Assembly (NCBI GenBank): GCA_031256995.1
Contig: JAIRPL010000025.1
Coordinates: forward strand, 1 to 51,314
DNA: 51,314 nucleotides
Source of the DNA: Puniceicoccales bacterium
GTDB taxonomy: Bacteria > Verrucomicrobiota > Verrucomicrobiia > Opitutales > UBA953
Direction: 5' to 3'
Positions 38,217 through 50,700 of the stretch are shown here, in pieces (positions within the stretch are counted from its first letter, which is position 1; each line of letters opens with the position of its first letter). Made by a program: the position numbers and the translations under genes. The notes under the pieces are model-generated. The model was not told the DNA's origin, did not search any database, and saw only the letters and a program-made list of their open reading frames with translations.

Positions 38217-38927
38217 TCACGGGGCTGCGGGGAGGGGCGGCGGGGCCTCCTCGGCAACGGGCGCGGCAGGAACCGCCGCAGGTTCCGCAACCGGCATCGG
38301 GGCATCCGGCGCGGCAGCGGGAACCGGCTCCGCGGCGGGCACGACGGGCGCGACACCGGCACTGGCGGAGGGCAGCGCGCTGGCGGCACTTTCCTGCGCG
38401 GTGGTCGCGTAGCTCAATTCGCCGCCAAGCTCAAGTTTCGGGGTATCCACCTGATTGGGCAAAAGTTCGGCAACAACGACGTTCTTTTCGGCATTTTTGC
38501 GCACGACCCTCACGTAGGCCGCGTTTTTGCCGTCGTTGATGTTGATTTGCTGATCCACGACGAAGGGAGCCGTGTCCGCGCAGACGAATGAAAGCACGGA
38601 GGCCTTTTCGTTGATCCCCGTGATGCGGATGTTGCGCGGGTTCTCCGGAGCGGGGTACTCGACGACATTCTCGGAACTCGCGCCCGTCTCCGGCTTCTTG
38701 TCGCGACGCCAAGAGTAGGTCTTGTAATGTTTGCTGGCGATCAATTCGCTCTGGGGGCCGCCATTTTCCTCCGAACCGAGACTGACGCCCGCAAGAATGG
38801 GATTGGGTTCCGTGGCGGCACCAGGCTGCGCCCACGGGCTGGTGGCGCGCGTGGCGGTGTCGTCACTGGTGCAGCCTGCGGCAGCAAATGCCGCGAACAC
38901 AAGGGCGGGGAGCAACGGTCTCTTCAT
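38217..38927 (-). CDS. Hypothetical lipoprotein with Pro/Ala-rich tail
   Basis: This 236-residue protein has a type II signal peptide with lipobox AAAGC, Cys19 being the predicted lipid-modified residue. A middle domain (about 60-165, including [15 protein letters not shown] and [22 protein letters not shown]) looks beta-rich. The C-terminal 65 residues are Ala/Pro-rich, like linkers in the Amuc_1098 and Amuc_1100 homologues. I know no function. It is divergent from hisG and ends 183 bases before obgE. The ATG at 38927 was chosen just before the signal peptide. Confidence 0.75.
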   Translation of the reverse strand: MKRPLLPALVFAAFAAAGCTSDDTATRATSPWAQPGAATEPNPILAGVSLGSEENGGPQSELIASKHYKTYSWRRDKKPETGASSENVVEYPAPENPRNIRITGINEKASVLSFVCADTAPFVVDQQININDGKNAAYVRVVRKNAEKNVVVAELLPNQVDTPKLELGGELSYATTAQESAASALPSASAGVAPVVPAAEPVPAAAPDAPMPVAEPAAVPAAPVAEEAPPPLPAAP

Positions 38928-38998
38928 ATCGGGTAAAACGTGGGTTGAACGGAAGGAAATTCCGGGTGGGTTTGTCGTGATGGGTGATGGCGGCAGGG

Positions 38999-39015
38999 CG
39001 GCTGTTTCGCAGCCG
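38999..39015. promoter_or_regulatory. Palindrome between the lipoprotein gene and hisG
   Basis: CGGCTG-TTTCG-CAGCCG is a perfect 6-bp inverted repeat in the divergent promoter region, 71 bases from the lipoprotein start and 162 bases from hisG. It may be an operator or a leader hairpin. No T-run follows. Confidence 0.35.
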
Positions 39016-39177
39016 TTACAGCTGGCGGAACAGGGAATGCCAAGAGAGGGGAGAGTCAATAGGTTTTTCCGAAAATTTTCAATCTTGCGCCGCCCGTCCT
39101 TTTGCTTTCAAGCCTCCCCATGCGCTGGAGAGGCGCCATTTTTGGCGCGGCTTCGCGACTGTCTCCCGAAAACAAAA

Positions 39178-40062
39178 ATGAGCAACGAAACACCTTACTT
39201 GATGGTCGGCCTGCCAAAGGGTAGCCTTGAGGAGTCCACGCTGGCGCTTTTTGCCAAGGCGGGGTTTCCCGTCGCCAAGAGTTCGCGGTCCTACAGGCCT
39301 TCCTTTGATGACCCGGCCTTGGATGGGCGCTTTGTGCGCGCGCAGGAGATTGCCCGTTACGTCGAACACGGCTTTTTTGACCTGGGGCTGACGGGTCATG
39401 ACTGGGTCGTGGAAAACAATGCCGACGTGCATGAGGTGGGCGATCTCGTCTACAGCCGCGCTTCCAACGTGCAAAGCCGCTGGGTCATTTGCGTTCCGGA
39501 GGCCTCACCCGTGAAGACTGTGGCCGACTTGCAGGGGAAGCGCATCGCCACGGAGCTTGTGGAGACGACGCGGCGCTTTCTTGCCAAACATGGGGTGTCC
39601 GCCGATGTCGAGTTCTCCTGGGGCGCGACGGAAGTCAAGGTTCCGGATCTCGCCGATGCCATCGTCGATCTCACCGAAACTGGCAGCTCCATCAAAGCCA
39701 ACAAGTTGCGCATCATAGACACGATCCTGACGACAAACACCAAGCTGATTGCCAACAAAAAATCCTGGGCTGACCCTCGCAAGCGCGCCAAGATTGAGGC
39801 CATCGCCATGCTGCTGCAGGCCGCCCTCAACGCCGCCACGCTCGTCGGCCTGAAATTCAATCTCCCCAAAGCCGCCCTTGACGCGGTTTCAAGGCAGCTG
39901 CCCGCGTTGCGCAACCCCACCATTTCGCCGCTCTCCAGCCCGGACTGGATCGCCGTTGAGACCATCATCGACCACAAGCTTGTCCGCGAAATCATCCCCG
40001 TGCTCAAGGCGGCGAAAGCCGAGGGCATCGTGGAATATCCGCTGAACAAGGTCGTGTATTGA
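39178..40062 (+). CDS. hisG: ATP phosphoribosyltransferase, long form
   Basis: The 294-residue enzyme makes phosphoribosyl-ATP, the first step of histidine synthesis. It starts with [21 protein letters not shown], has the [10 protein letters not shown] strand and the [22 protein letters not shown] phosphate loop. A C-terminal ACT-like regulatory domain (about 215-294, ending [13 protein letters not shown]) marks the long form, which is inhibited by histidine directly and needs no HisZ partner. The ATG at 39178 is the conserved start. The frame is open far upstream without support. No other his genes are nearby. Confidence 0.95.
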   Translation: MSNETPYLMVGLPKGSLEESTLALFAKAGFPVAKSSRSYRPSFDDPALDGRFVRAQEIARYVEHGFFDLGLTGHDWVVENNADVHEVGDLVYSRASNVQSRWVICVPEASPVKTVADLQGKRIATELVETTRRFLAKHGVSADVEFSWGATEVKVPDLADAIVDLTETGSSIKANKLRIIDTILTTNTKLIANKKSWADPRKRAKIEAIAMLLQAALNAATLVGLKFNLPKAALDAVSRQLPALRNPTISPLSSPDWIAVETIIDHKLVREIIPVLKAAKAEGIVEYPLNKVVY

Positions 40063-40119
40063 ACTGAAAAAAGCGTCCCGGCCGCCTCCGCCCTCCATCC
40101 CGCTCAGCCCGATTCCACC

Positions 40120-41442
40120 GTGCGGATTCTCGCGCTTCATGGCTTCACGGGGGCTGGGGCGGATTTCGAGGTGTTGCGGGACGCCTGCCCCGCAAGCTGG
40201 CAATGGCACGCCCCCGACCTCCCGGGCCACGGCACCAATGCCGCCACCGGGGAGGATGCGTTCTCCCTGAAAAGCCATTTGAGGGAGATCGGGTGCGCGC
40301 TTCAGGACTTCCCCGGGGATGCCCATGGCATTTGCGACGGTGCGGCGCGCACGGCCTGCGGCAAACGGGGGCGGACGCATCCCGTGGCGGTTTCCACGGA
40401 AAGTTTTTCCGCGCCCCGTCCTGAAAAAAAACTGCTGCTCGGCTATTCAATGGGGGGGCGTCTCGCGTTGCATTTTGCCGCGCGCCACCCGGAGGCGATC
40501 GCCGCGCTTGTGCTCATTGGCGCCTCGCCTGGTCTCGCCACTTCGCGTGATCGGGAACAGCGCCGCATGGAGGATGAGCGGCTTGCCCGCGAGATCGAAA
40601 CGACACCGCCCGCGGTTTTTTTTGAAAAATGGTGGAGCCTCCCATTGCTTGCGCAAATGCGTGCCCCGGCCCTTGCCGCAGTGCGCGCGCGACGCCTCCG
40701 CGAGAGCAGGCCACACGGCCTCGCAGCCAGCCTGCGGGGAGTCGGCACCGGCGCGCTCCCCCCGCTCTGGGATGTTCTGGACACCCTGCGCCTGCCCGTG
40801 CTTTGCGCCGCCGGGATCGAGGACTCAAAGTTTGGCGCGATCGCCCGCGACATGTGCGCGCGCCTGCCGAACGGCACTTTTGCCACAATCGCCCATTCAA
40901 GACATCTCCCGCACCTCGAGCAACCGGCAGCCCTTGCCGCCGCCCTGGCCGCCTTTTCCGCCCAAACCCCTGTGGCGCGGCAGGCGATCCTCGCCTACGG
41001 AAGCAATCTTGGTGACCGGGCAGCCCATCTTGCCGCCGCCATTGCCGCGCTCGACGCCACCCCCGGCATACGCGTTCTTGCCACATCCCCTTTTTATGAA
41101 ACCGAGCCGGAGGACTACCTCGCGCAGCCCCGTTTCCTGAACGCGGCAGGCCTTGTCTCCACCACACTTTCGCCGGAGGAGCTCCTCGCGGCCTGCCTCT
41201 CCATTGAGAGACGGAATGGACGCGTCCGCACCATTCCCAATGGCCCGCGCACCCTCGACATCGATCTCCTTTTTTACGAGGGCGCAACCCGGCATACTCC
41301 GTTTCTCACCCTGCCACATCCGCGTTGGGCGCAGCGCCTCTTCGTGCTTCGCCCATTGAACGCCCTTTTTTCCCTGCCCATCCTGCAAGATTCCCACGTC
41401 TGGCGTCCTCTTCGGGATGCGATGGCTTCGCTCCGAGTGTAA
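40120..41442 (+). CDS. Alpha/beta-hydrolase fused to HPPK (FolK) domain
   Basis: The 440-residue protein carries two enzymes. Residues 1-280 are an alpha/beta hydrolase of the MenH type: oxyanion HGFTG near residue 7, nucleophile Ser110 in GYSMGG, and His262 in HLPHLEQP. Residues about 287-440 are 6-hydroxymethyl-7,8-dihydropterin pyrophosphokinase: AYGSNLGDR, SPFYETEP, FLNAA, NGPRTLDIDLLFYEG and LPHP. The substrate-closing loop is one residue shorter than in E. coli HPPK and lacks its Trp. The frame is continuous with no sign of an error. The start is GTG at 40120. The product of the HPPK half feeds dihydropteroate synthase (9536-10438). The hydrolase substrate is unknown; no menaquinone genes are seen here. 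Confidence 0.88.
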   Translation: MRILALHGFTGAGADFEVLRDACPASWQWHAPDLPGHGTNAATGEDAFSLKSHLREIGCALQDFPGDAHGICDGAARTACGKRGRTHPVAVSTESFSAPRPEKKLLLGYSMGGRLALHFAARHPEAIAALVLIGASPGLATSRDREQRRMEDERLAREIETTPPAVFFEKWWSLPLLAQMRAPALAAVRARRLRESRPHGLAASLRGVGTGALPPLWDVLDTLRLPVLCAAGIEDSKFGAIARDMCARLPNGTFATIAHSRHLPHLEQPAALAAALAAFSAQTPVARQAILAYGSNLGDRAAHLAAAIAALDATPGIRVLATSPFYETEPEDYLAQPRFLNAAGLVSTTLSPEELLAACLSIERRNGRVRTIPNGPRTLDIDLLFYEGATRHTPFLTLPHPRWAQRLFVLRPLNALFSLPILQDSHVWRPLRDAMASLRV

Positions 41443-41487
41443 AAGGCGCCAGAGCAACCATTTCCATCACCCTCCCCTTGCGGGTCA

Positions 41488-41517
41488 GGCGCAACCCGGC
41501 GTCCGCCGCCGGGCGCC
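41488..41517. terminator. Strong hairpin between convergent genes
   Basis: GGCG-CAA-CCCGGCG-TCCGC-CGCCGGG-CGCC forms a 7-bp perfect stem extended by four more pairs beyond a small bulge. It lies between the stop codons of the folK fusion and serA. A bidirectional terminator fits the position, but no T-run follows, so a REP-like element is possible. Confidence 0.45.
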
Positions 41518-41572
41518 GACCAAGCCCCCCCCTCTCTTTGGGAGGGAGGCAATTTCTCCCGCCAGACAAACC

Positions 41573-43177
<1,605 letters not shown>

Positions 43178-43240
43178 TGTAGTGCGGTGTGGGCTGGGGA
43201 AAATGGAGGACGGTGGCAGGGAAAAAAGGGGTGGGAGGTG

Positions 43241-44203
43241 TCACGCAGGGAGGGCGGGGGCCGCAGCTCCGGTTTGACGCGCCAAGGCCGCGACAGGATC
43301 ATCCTCCAAGCCCTCTTTCCCGGCCTCGACCATGAACTGGATAAACTTCTTCATGGCAGGCGAGAGCACGAAGTCCTTGCGGTGGATGACGACGAGCGAA
43401 CGTTTGATGGGGGCGTCCGTCAAGTCCACTTTGGCAAGTGTCTGCCGCTGAATTTCATATTGCGCGCTTGAGGCGGGGACAAGGGCGATGCCGATGCCGG
43501 CTTCGACGGCGCGTTTGATGGTCTCGATATTGTCCGTCTCCATGATGGTATTGATGTGGACGTTTTTTCCGAGGAGGGTCTGCTCGACGATTCGCTGGGT
43601 CGGAATGTCGCGGTCAAAACTGATGAAACGCTGGCCGGAAAGTTTCTCCACGGGGATGGCGCCAAGCACCGCGAAAGGATGGCGCGGGCTGCAAATGACA
43701 GCGAGTTTGTCCTCGGCAAACGGGTGCACGGCGAACTTTTCCATGGCCTCGGCATCGGGGTTTGCAAGCAGGCCCAAATCCGCCCCATTGTGCTCCACGT
43801 CCTCAAGAACCATGTTGGAGCGGCGATACTCGACACAAATATTGACGGACGGGTAGTCCACGAGGATGCGTCTAAGGACATTGGGCATCTCATGAAGCCC
43901 GATGCTGAGTATGGTCGAGACGCGAATGGAGCCATTCACGCTGTTTCGCATCTCCTGGATATCCGCCAACAGCCTGTCATAGGTGCGCAGGATCTCCTGT
44001 GTGGCAGCGTGGATGCGCTCGCCCTCCCGCGTGAGGTGAAACCGTTTCTGGCTGCGGTCAAGCACGCGCACATTGAAGGAGAGTTCCAATGCCCGCAATT
44101 GCTGGCTCACGGCGGACTGGCTCAATCCGTTCTGTTTCCCGGTTTTGGAAAAACTCTTGGTCTTGATAAGGTCCGCGAAGATTTTGAAGTTCTCAATGTG
44201 CAT
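43241..44203 (-). CDS. LysR-family transcriptional regulator
   Basis: The 320-residue protein has an N-terminal winged helix-turn-helix (residues 1-60, with GLSQSAVSQQLRALE as recognition helix) and a periplasmic-binding-like effector domain (about 90-300). It belongs to the CysL/CbbR-like part of the family by general appearance only. It lies directly upstream of serA on the same strand, so co-transcription or control of serA is possible. LysR regulators usually act on divergent genes, and none is present, so targets are uncertain. Confidence 0.88.
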   Translation of the reverse strand: MHIENFKIFADLIKTKSFSKTGKQNGLSQSAVSQQLRALELSFNVRVLDRSQKRFHLTREGERIHAATQEILRTYDRLLADIQEMRNSVNGSIRVSTILSIGLHEMPNVLRRILVDYPSVNICVEYRRSNMVLEDVEHNGADLGLLANPDAEAMEKFAVHPFAEDKLAVICSPRHPFAVLGAIPVEKLSGQRFISFDRDIPTQRIVEQTLLGKNVHINTIMETDNIETIKRAVEAGIGIALVPASSAQYEIQRQTLAKVDLTDAPIKRSLVVIHRKDFVLSPAMKKFIQFMVEAGKEGLEDDPVAALARQTGAAAPALPA

Positions 44204-44328
44204 TCTTGCAAGGGTAAGGCATCATCAGGTGGTTTCAAGTGTTGAGAAAACGGAAAAGGGGTTCGGGGGCATGGGAAAACGTCGGCGACGCATCACGCTC
44301 CCACTGCCATGCGGCATCCCCCTCCGCA

Positions 44329-46068
44329 TCAACGGACCTCCTCGCCAGTCTCGGCATCGAGGATCTTGAAATTCTCGACGTGGTAACCAGGGTCGGCGCG
44401 AAATGCCAGGCGGACATTATACGCCTTCTCCATGTCCTCAAGGCAGGCACGGTCTTCGTTGCGAAGACGCTCCAAGTTAATGGGATGGAGCAAGACGCGC
44501 AAATACAGCTCGCGCCCGACGTTCTGCTTGTAGGTGCGCAAGCGACGGGTGACGCTGATGAGGCGCCGTTGAATCTCAACGCTCATTGTGAGCGGATTTT
44601 TGACGATGCCACGCCCCTTGCAATAAGGGCATCCGCAATAAATGCCTGTGGTGTTGGACTCGGTCTGCCGCTGGCGCGTCATCTGCAACACGCCAAGTTG
44701 CGAGATGGGAAGGATTTGGTGTTTGGCACGATCCGGGGCCATCTCATCGCGCAGGGCCTTGTAAACGGCGGCACGATGCTTGGGGTCCTTCATGTCCACC
44801 GTGTCTATCATGATGAGGCCGCCAAGGTTGCGCAGCCGTATCTGGCGGGCGGCCTCGCGTACGGCCTCAATATTGGCCTCAAGGATGTAGTTGCGCCCAT
44901 CCTTGGCGCTTTTGTGCCCGCCCGTATTGACATCTATGGCGATGAGAGCCTCGGTTTCGTCGATGACAATCTCCCCGCCACCGGGGAGCGGAACGCGTCG
45001 ATTGAATGTCTGCTCAATCTGGCGCTCAATGTTGAAACGCTCGAAAATCGGGATGTTTGCGCGGTAAAGCTCAACCTTTTTGCGTGAACGCGGGGAAATC
45101 TCGCCGACAGCCTCGATGATGGTCTCATAGTCCTCCCGTGAATCGACGATGATGCGATCCACGTCATCCGTGAGAAAATCGCGCACGGTGCGCTCGACAA
45201 TCCCAGGCTCCTGATAAAGCGTGGCGGACTTGCTGGAGGAATTATTCAGGGCGCTGATACGATTCCAGCGGTTGATGAGCATGTGCAGGTCCCGCACAAA
45301 ATAACGCAGCTTTTTTCCTTCGCCTGCGGTACGGATGACGACGCCCATCCCGGCCGGAATCGTGATCTTTTGGAGGATTTTTTTGAGACGGGCGCGTTCG
45401 GCGGCGTCCTCAATTTTGCGGGAGATGCCGCACTGGCCGCTGAATGGCATCAGGACGATGAAGCGTCCGGCAAGGGCGATATTGGTCGTGGTTCGCGGCC
45501 CCTTGGTGCCAATTTGCTCCTTGGTGATTTGCAGGATGATTTCGGAACCCGCCGGGAACAGCTGCGGAATATCCTTGGCGGTGCAGGCGGCGCGTTTCTT
45601 CCTTTGGTCCACGGAGGAGTTGTCGCGTATAAATTCCACCGAGTTGTCGTTCGCGGCGGGAATCATGTCCCAATAGTGCAGAAATGCGTTCTTGGGTTGT
45701 CCGATTTCGACAAATGCCGCCTGCAAGCCGGCATCAAGGTTTTGAACCTTCCCTTTGAAGATGGCACCGACCATGCGACTCTCGCCCTTGCGCTCGATGT
45801 CGAATTTCTCGAGAACTCCGTTCGAAAGCAGCGCGACGCGTTTTTCAAGGGATTCGGAGTTGATGATCAGCTCACGGTAAGTGTCGCGCGTGGGCGAGAA
45901 GTGTTTGATGATACGCTGCAGGAGCGGGCGGTCCCGGGCGCGAACCTTGGCCCCGGAATGCAATTCCCCCAAGGGAGGCTTTTCTGTTTTGCGCTCGCCT
46001 GGCGGGTCGCGCAACTCGGCGTGCTCGTCGCGGCCTGGATCGTTTTCGGAAGGTTCAATGTCTGCCAT
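44329..46068 (-). CDS. Ribonuclease E/G
   Basis: The 579-residue endoribonuclease processes rRNA and degrades mRNA. It has a short acidic N-terminal tail, an S1 RNA-binding domain (about residues 90-165, with [21 protein letters not shown]), the RNase-H-like catalytic region with the two metal-binding Asp in [10 protein letters not shown] and LIMIDTVDM, and the Zn-link CGCPYCKG. The C-terminus ends soon after the small domain, so the degradosome scaffold tail of E. coli RNase E is absent, and the protein resembles RNase G. The ATG at 46068 follows the rodA stop by 38 bases. The pair rodA-rng is a known conserved cell-shape neighbourhood. Confidence 0.93.
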   Translation of the reverse strand: MADIEPSENDPGRDEHAELRDPPGERKTEKPPLGELHSGAKVRARDRPLLQRIIKHFSPTRDTYRELIINSESLEKRVALLSNGVLEKFDIERKGESRMVGAIFKGKVQNLDAGLQAAFVEIGQPKNAFLHYWDMIPAANDNSVEFIRDNSSVDQRKKRAACTAKDIPQLFPAGSEIILQITKEQIGTKGPRTTTNIALAGRFIVLMPFSGQCGISRKIEDAAERARLKKILQKITIPAGMGVVIRTAGEGKKLRYFVRDLHMLINRWNRISALNNSSSKSATLYQEPGIVERTVRDFLTDDVDRIIVDSREDYETIIEAVGEISPRSRKKVELYRANIPIFERFNIERQIEQTFNRRVPLPGGGEIVIDETEALIAIDVNTGGHKSAKDGRNYILEANIEAVREAARQIRLRNLGGLIMIDTVDMKDPKHRAAVYKALRDEMAPDRAKHQILPISQLGVLQMTRQRQTESNTTGIYCGCPYCKGRGIVKNPLTMSVEIQRRLISVTRRLRTYKQNVGRELYLRVLLHPINLERLRNEDRACLEDMEKAYNVRLAFRADPGYHVENFKILDAETGEEVR

Positions 46069-46106
46069 TGCTAGGGTGTGTTGATTACTATTGAAACGCC
46101 ATGTTC

Positions 46107-47609
46107 TTATGTTGGCGTGCTGGATGTACGGCTGGCATGGGTGGTCCCGACGCGCGGCAGTTGCGATGATGTTTGGAAATCGCCGTCCCCTTCCGCCCCG
46201 GATGGCGCAAGCGGCCTTCCGGAGCGATGAACGCTCTGTGCGATTCCAAAAAGCAGGAAGCAACTGAGGATGAAGGAACCTCCGTAGCTTAAGAAAGGAA
46301 GCGAGATACCGGTCACCGGCATGATCCCAACATTCATGCCGACATTGACAAGGACGTGCGAGACAAGGATGACGGCCACGCCCGCCGCGAGCGCGGCGTG
46401 AAATTTGTCCGGCGCCCGGGCGGCAGCCGTCAGGGCAAACACCGCCAACGCCCCGAAAAGACACAAAATCGCCGCGCCGCCCACAAACCCAGCCTCCTCG
46501 CAAATGCTGGCAAAGATAAAGTCGTTGTGTGCCGCCATCTCAGGAAGCCATCCAAGGCGCACAAGGGTGCCATTTTGAAATCCCTGCCCCCAAAGCCCCC
46601 CCCTCGCAATCGCCATGCGAGCCTGGCGCGGCTGCCAATCCTTGCCCTCGCCATTGGGGTCGATCAGGCGTGGATTCACAAGCGTCATGATGCGCTCACG
46701 GTGATAGTTGCGCAACGGCAGGATGCCCTGAAACGTCTCCCGGATCCCCAACGCAGGGTCACGTAGGCTGGCGCCCTCCGGGGGGTTCTCCTGATATTGC
46801 CGCAAAGCCGCCCCATACTGCGACATGTCGACCGTAAGCACAACCGCCCCCGGCAGCGCCAGCAAAGCGAGAATCGCAAAAAAGCGCAGCGGGACATTGG
46901 CTACAAGTTGCAAGGCAAAGACCATGGGAACATACAAGAGCGCGGAGCCTAGGTCTGGTTGCACAAAAATCAATGCGAAAGGGAGCGCGGTGATCCATGT
47001 TGTCCGCACGATCATGGGCAAATGGCCGTTTACAGGCTCACAAAACCGCCGCCATGGTGGCATGCGGAAAATAGCTCCCGCCACTGCCACAACCCAGCGC
47101 TCCCAGATGGACAATCCCTCAAAAACAACGCCACGACCAACCGTGAAAGCCAGCAGGACAAGCGTCGAAATTTTGGCAAATTCGGATGGCTGCACGCTGA
47201 AACCCGGCAAAAAAATCCACCGTCGCGCTCCCAAGCGGTGCGCGACAAGGCCTCCAAGGTCCGTTTTCAACACCGCGCATGCCGCGACCAGCAGCAGCGG
47301 AATGACTCCCGCCGCATAGAGCACCCAAGCGTAGCGCTCCAAGGCCCGAAGCTCCAGCAATGAAATCACCCAGTAGGCCACCCAGCCAATGCAGACATAC
47401 GAAAGCTGCTTTGATGCGAATTCCTGCGCAAAGAACGCGGGCGTCTTGAGGCTTCCCGTCGAATAAATCGCAAGAACGCTCCACGTCGCCAGCACCAAGA
47501 TCACAAACGGCGACCACCAGTCCGTCCTCTGCGCGAAAGCCCCGGCGCTCCCCTCCCAATTAAGGAAGGAGACAGGCTTCCGACTTGGCTCCGCGTAGGC
47601 GATATTCAT
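46107..47609 (-). CDS. rodA: Rod-shape peptidoglycan polymerase RodA (SEDS family)
   Basis: The 500-residue membrane protein polymerises lipid II into glycan strands during elongation. It has about ten hydrophobic segments, the [13 protein letters not shown] segment, the [20 protein letters not shown] loop and the catalytic Asp in [17 protein letters not shown]. The C-terminal [12 protein letters not shown] is diagnostic of SEDS proteins. The catalytic loop has two residues more than E. coli RodA between Pro-Glu and the Asp. The start is ATG at 47609; a GTG four codons earlier is possible. Its partner PBP2 and MreBCD are not in the window. Divergent to the GH2-like gene. Confidence 0.93.
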   Translation of the reverse strand: MNIAYAEPSRKPVSFLNWEGSAGAFAQRTDWWSPFVILVLATWSVLAIYSTGSLKTPAFFAQEFASKQLSYVCIGWVAYWVISLLELRALERYAWVLYAAGVIPLLLVAACAVLKTDLGGLVAHRLGARRWIFLPGFSVQPSEFAKISTLVLLAFTVGRGVVFEGLSIWERWVVAVAGAIFRMPPWRRFCEPVNGHLPMIVRTTWITALPFALIFVQPDLGSALLYVPMVFALQLVANVPLRFFAILALLALPGAVVLTVDMSQYGAALRQYQENPPEGASLRDPALGIRETFQGILPLRNYHRERIMTLVNPRLIDPNGEGKDWQPRQARMAIARGGLWGQGFQNGTLVRLGWLPEMAAHNDFIFASICEEAGFVGGAAILCLFGALAVFALTAAARAPDKFHAALAAGVAVILVSHVLVNVGMNVGIMPVTGISLPFLSYGGSFILSCFLLFGIAQSVHRSGRPLAPSGAEGDGDFQTSSQLPRVGTTHASRTSSTPT

Positions 47610-47741
47610 GACAAAAGACACTCAATCCTCGCATACCCCTTCCCCAGAACGCGAGCGCGAAACCACGTGCGAACTCCATGAGAAACGCTTGATGCCGCTT
47701 TGGGATTGCAGCCAAAAGCGCGAGGGACAGCCTCCACGGCC

Positions 47742-50700
47742 ATGAGCAGATACACTTCCCGGTTACGCAAGGTTGCGTGGTTAATGATCCTGTCGCTCAC
47801 GACATTTGCCTGCGGAGGCGGTGTTCGCGCCTGGGCTTCTCCCAAGGACGTGCGATTGACCACATACACGGACACCTTGGACGGAGAATGGCGTTTTGCC
47901 TTTGATCCCAAGGGCGTCGGAATCGCGGAAAAATGGTTCGCCGCCCCGCTGCCCGGAAGAGCCACCATCACGCTTCCGGGCACCACCGCCGCCGTGGAGT
48001 TGAACGGGGGATCCCTGTATCCTTCAAAAAGAGGCCATCAACCTTCCCCAAGGGCAAATCCAGCGAACACGCCCACACCTCCTCTCAATTTTTGCGGCAA
48101 GGCATGGTACCAGCGCGAGATCTTGATCCGCGAGGAGGATGCGAAAAAATATGTGCGCCTTGAACTCGAACTCCCGCGAAGCAAGGCCACAACCGTCTGG
48201 TTTGACGACGAGCAGATCTCGCCAACCAACTACTCCATCTCAACACCACAGCGCCATGCGCTCACAAACAAGATCACCCACGGGAAACATCGAATCACCA
48301 TCCTTGTCGACAATTCCCGCGATCTATTTCCAAGGCACAAAGGCACGGCAGGAACCGGCCCTGACGACAACTGGAACGGGATTCTTGGAAGAATCTCCAT
48401 CCGCGCGAACGAACCCGCTTGGATTAAAAAATTCCGAGTTCTCCCCGATTTCAAAACGCGGCAAGTTCACCTGGAAACAACCGTGGAAAAGATGCCAGGT
48501 TACAACGACAAAGTCGCCGTTTCCCCCCTTCTAAAAAAAGGATTCGGGCACCTCAGTGCCGAAATCAACTTTTCGGGAAACGTAGGCATCGTCAAACAAA
48601 CGATCACGAATAATGAAGAAATAAAATTTTCAGAGCACCTCTGGGCACCCGCCTGCGACGATCCGGAGGATATGCAGGAAGCGGGCGAAGAACAAGAGAA
48701 GCCCCCATCAAGATTCAAATCCATGCAGGCGGTTTTTCTCGAGAAAGACCACAAATGGAAAAAGGGGGAACGGGCTTTTTACATATGTGATCACCCCATG
48801 GATTTTCTTGTCGCGCCACGGGATGTCACCATTGTTGGAAAACAATTTTTCATCAACGGACGCCCTGTTTTTCTTCGCGGGCGGCATGATGCGCTGGTCT
48901 CTCCCGCGAAAAGGACAATGCCCATGGATAAGGCGATATGGGAAAAATACCTTTCCCAATGCAAATCGCTTGGAATCAATTATATAAAATTCGATTCATT
49001 TTGTCCCCCAGGCATCGCGTTTGAAATCGCCGACAAGCTTTGCCTGTATCTCCACGTGGAGTTCACCTTGGACAGCTTTCTTCTGCAGGAAGGCAAAACC
49101 CGGCGTGATTCCATGCTTGAGGAAGCGCGCGCGATACTGGATGAATACGGCAACCACCCCTCATTCGTCTTTCTGGGTTTCAGCAAAGACCTCCTTGAAA
49201 ACAGAGCCGGGCTTGACGCCGCCATTTCAGAATTGCGTGAATACGACCATGATCGCCGTCTTTATCTGGCGCCATCGATCCTTTCACCCCAATCTTGCGA
49301 AAAGGCTGCCGATGACAAGGAAGGGACGGCATCCTTCGCAATCAACGACATTTCCGCCAGGCATATCCACACGGCTCCCCCATCCACGCTCCACAGTTAC
49401 GACCATGTATTGTCGAAAAAATCCTCTCCGCAGGATGCCCTTTGCACAATCGGCCCCTATCCAATTTACCCTGATTTCGACAAGACGAATTATCGAAAAT
49501 TGACTCTCGCCCCATCCAACATGGAGGCATTGCTTGCCGGGTACAATAAAAGCCATGCCGGGGCTGACTCCGCCGGGATAACCTTCGGCGAACCTTCCGA
49601 AAAAGTGTCAAAAAACAACAAGCCGGATTCCCTCCCCATCCCGCGTTGGAAGGCTTATGCCCTCGCCTCCGCAAACACGGCATTTCTTTGCCACAAAGAA
49701 GCCGTGGAAACCGTGCTGAGAACCCAGGACTCGCCGGGGTTCATTTTTGGGAAATTGCAAAAGACCGGGGAGGACAAGGCAACCTCCTTCAGCTTTTTTG
49801 ACTTTCCGATGGAGCGAAAATTTTTCGATGGCATTCCCGAATCACTAAAATCCAGTTGGCGCCACTTCTGCGCCCCGATCGTCCCCCTCGCGCGTTTTGA
49901 GACGTACACGTACAATGAAGGCACGGTTTTTACAGCGGAAATCCAAGTTGCAAACCACAGTTTCGCTCCCCTTGAAAACGTCAACGTCTACACTTCCCTG
50001 ACTGGCTATGCATTCAACGAAACACGCGAGGAAACAATGACGCTTCCATGCGGAAAGCTTACCACTGCCTACACGTTCTACGGCCCGGATGGCGATGGCG
50101 CGTTGGCAACCTACAACAGAGTCCCGGACCTGATGACACTGGAAGTGCGCATCCTTGACAAAAACGGGAAAGAATTTGGGAAAAACTCCTGGAAAATATG
50201 GGTCTATCCCTTTCATTCCGACCCCATGCTGGACGAGGCATTTACGGGGATCCACGTCACCTCTGACATCTCTTCTGCGCGGCGCGTTCTCGACGCCGGC
50301 GGCAAAGTCCTTTTGCTGAATCCGCCCTCTCGCAAGACTCCAAGCACCACCCAACCGCCCCAGGGATCCGCGCGAAAATTGAAAACCATCCATGGATCAT
50401 TCGGCATCCCAATCGACAATCCGCCGCAACAGCACCAAAACAAGGAATCGTTAGGAGTGCTCATTGCAAACAAACATCCCATTTTTTCCAATTTTCCCAC
50501 CGAATCTCACGGCGATTGGCAATGGTGGGGACTCATCCAGGCCTCAAGGCCGCACGTGTTGGATCCACACGTGCCCGCCGCATGCTTTCCCATCGTGCAA
50601 TCCATCGACAGCCCGTTAAAAAACCGAAAACTTGGCCTTGTCTACGAAGGGCGGGGTGGCACAAGCGCCAGCGGAAAAATCCTCGTTTGCGCCATCGATG

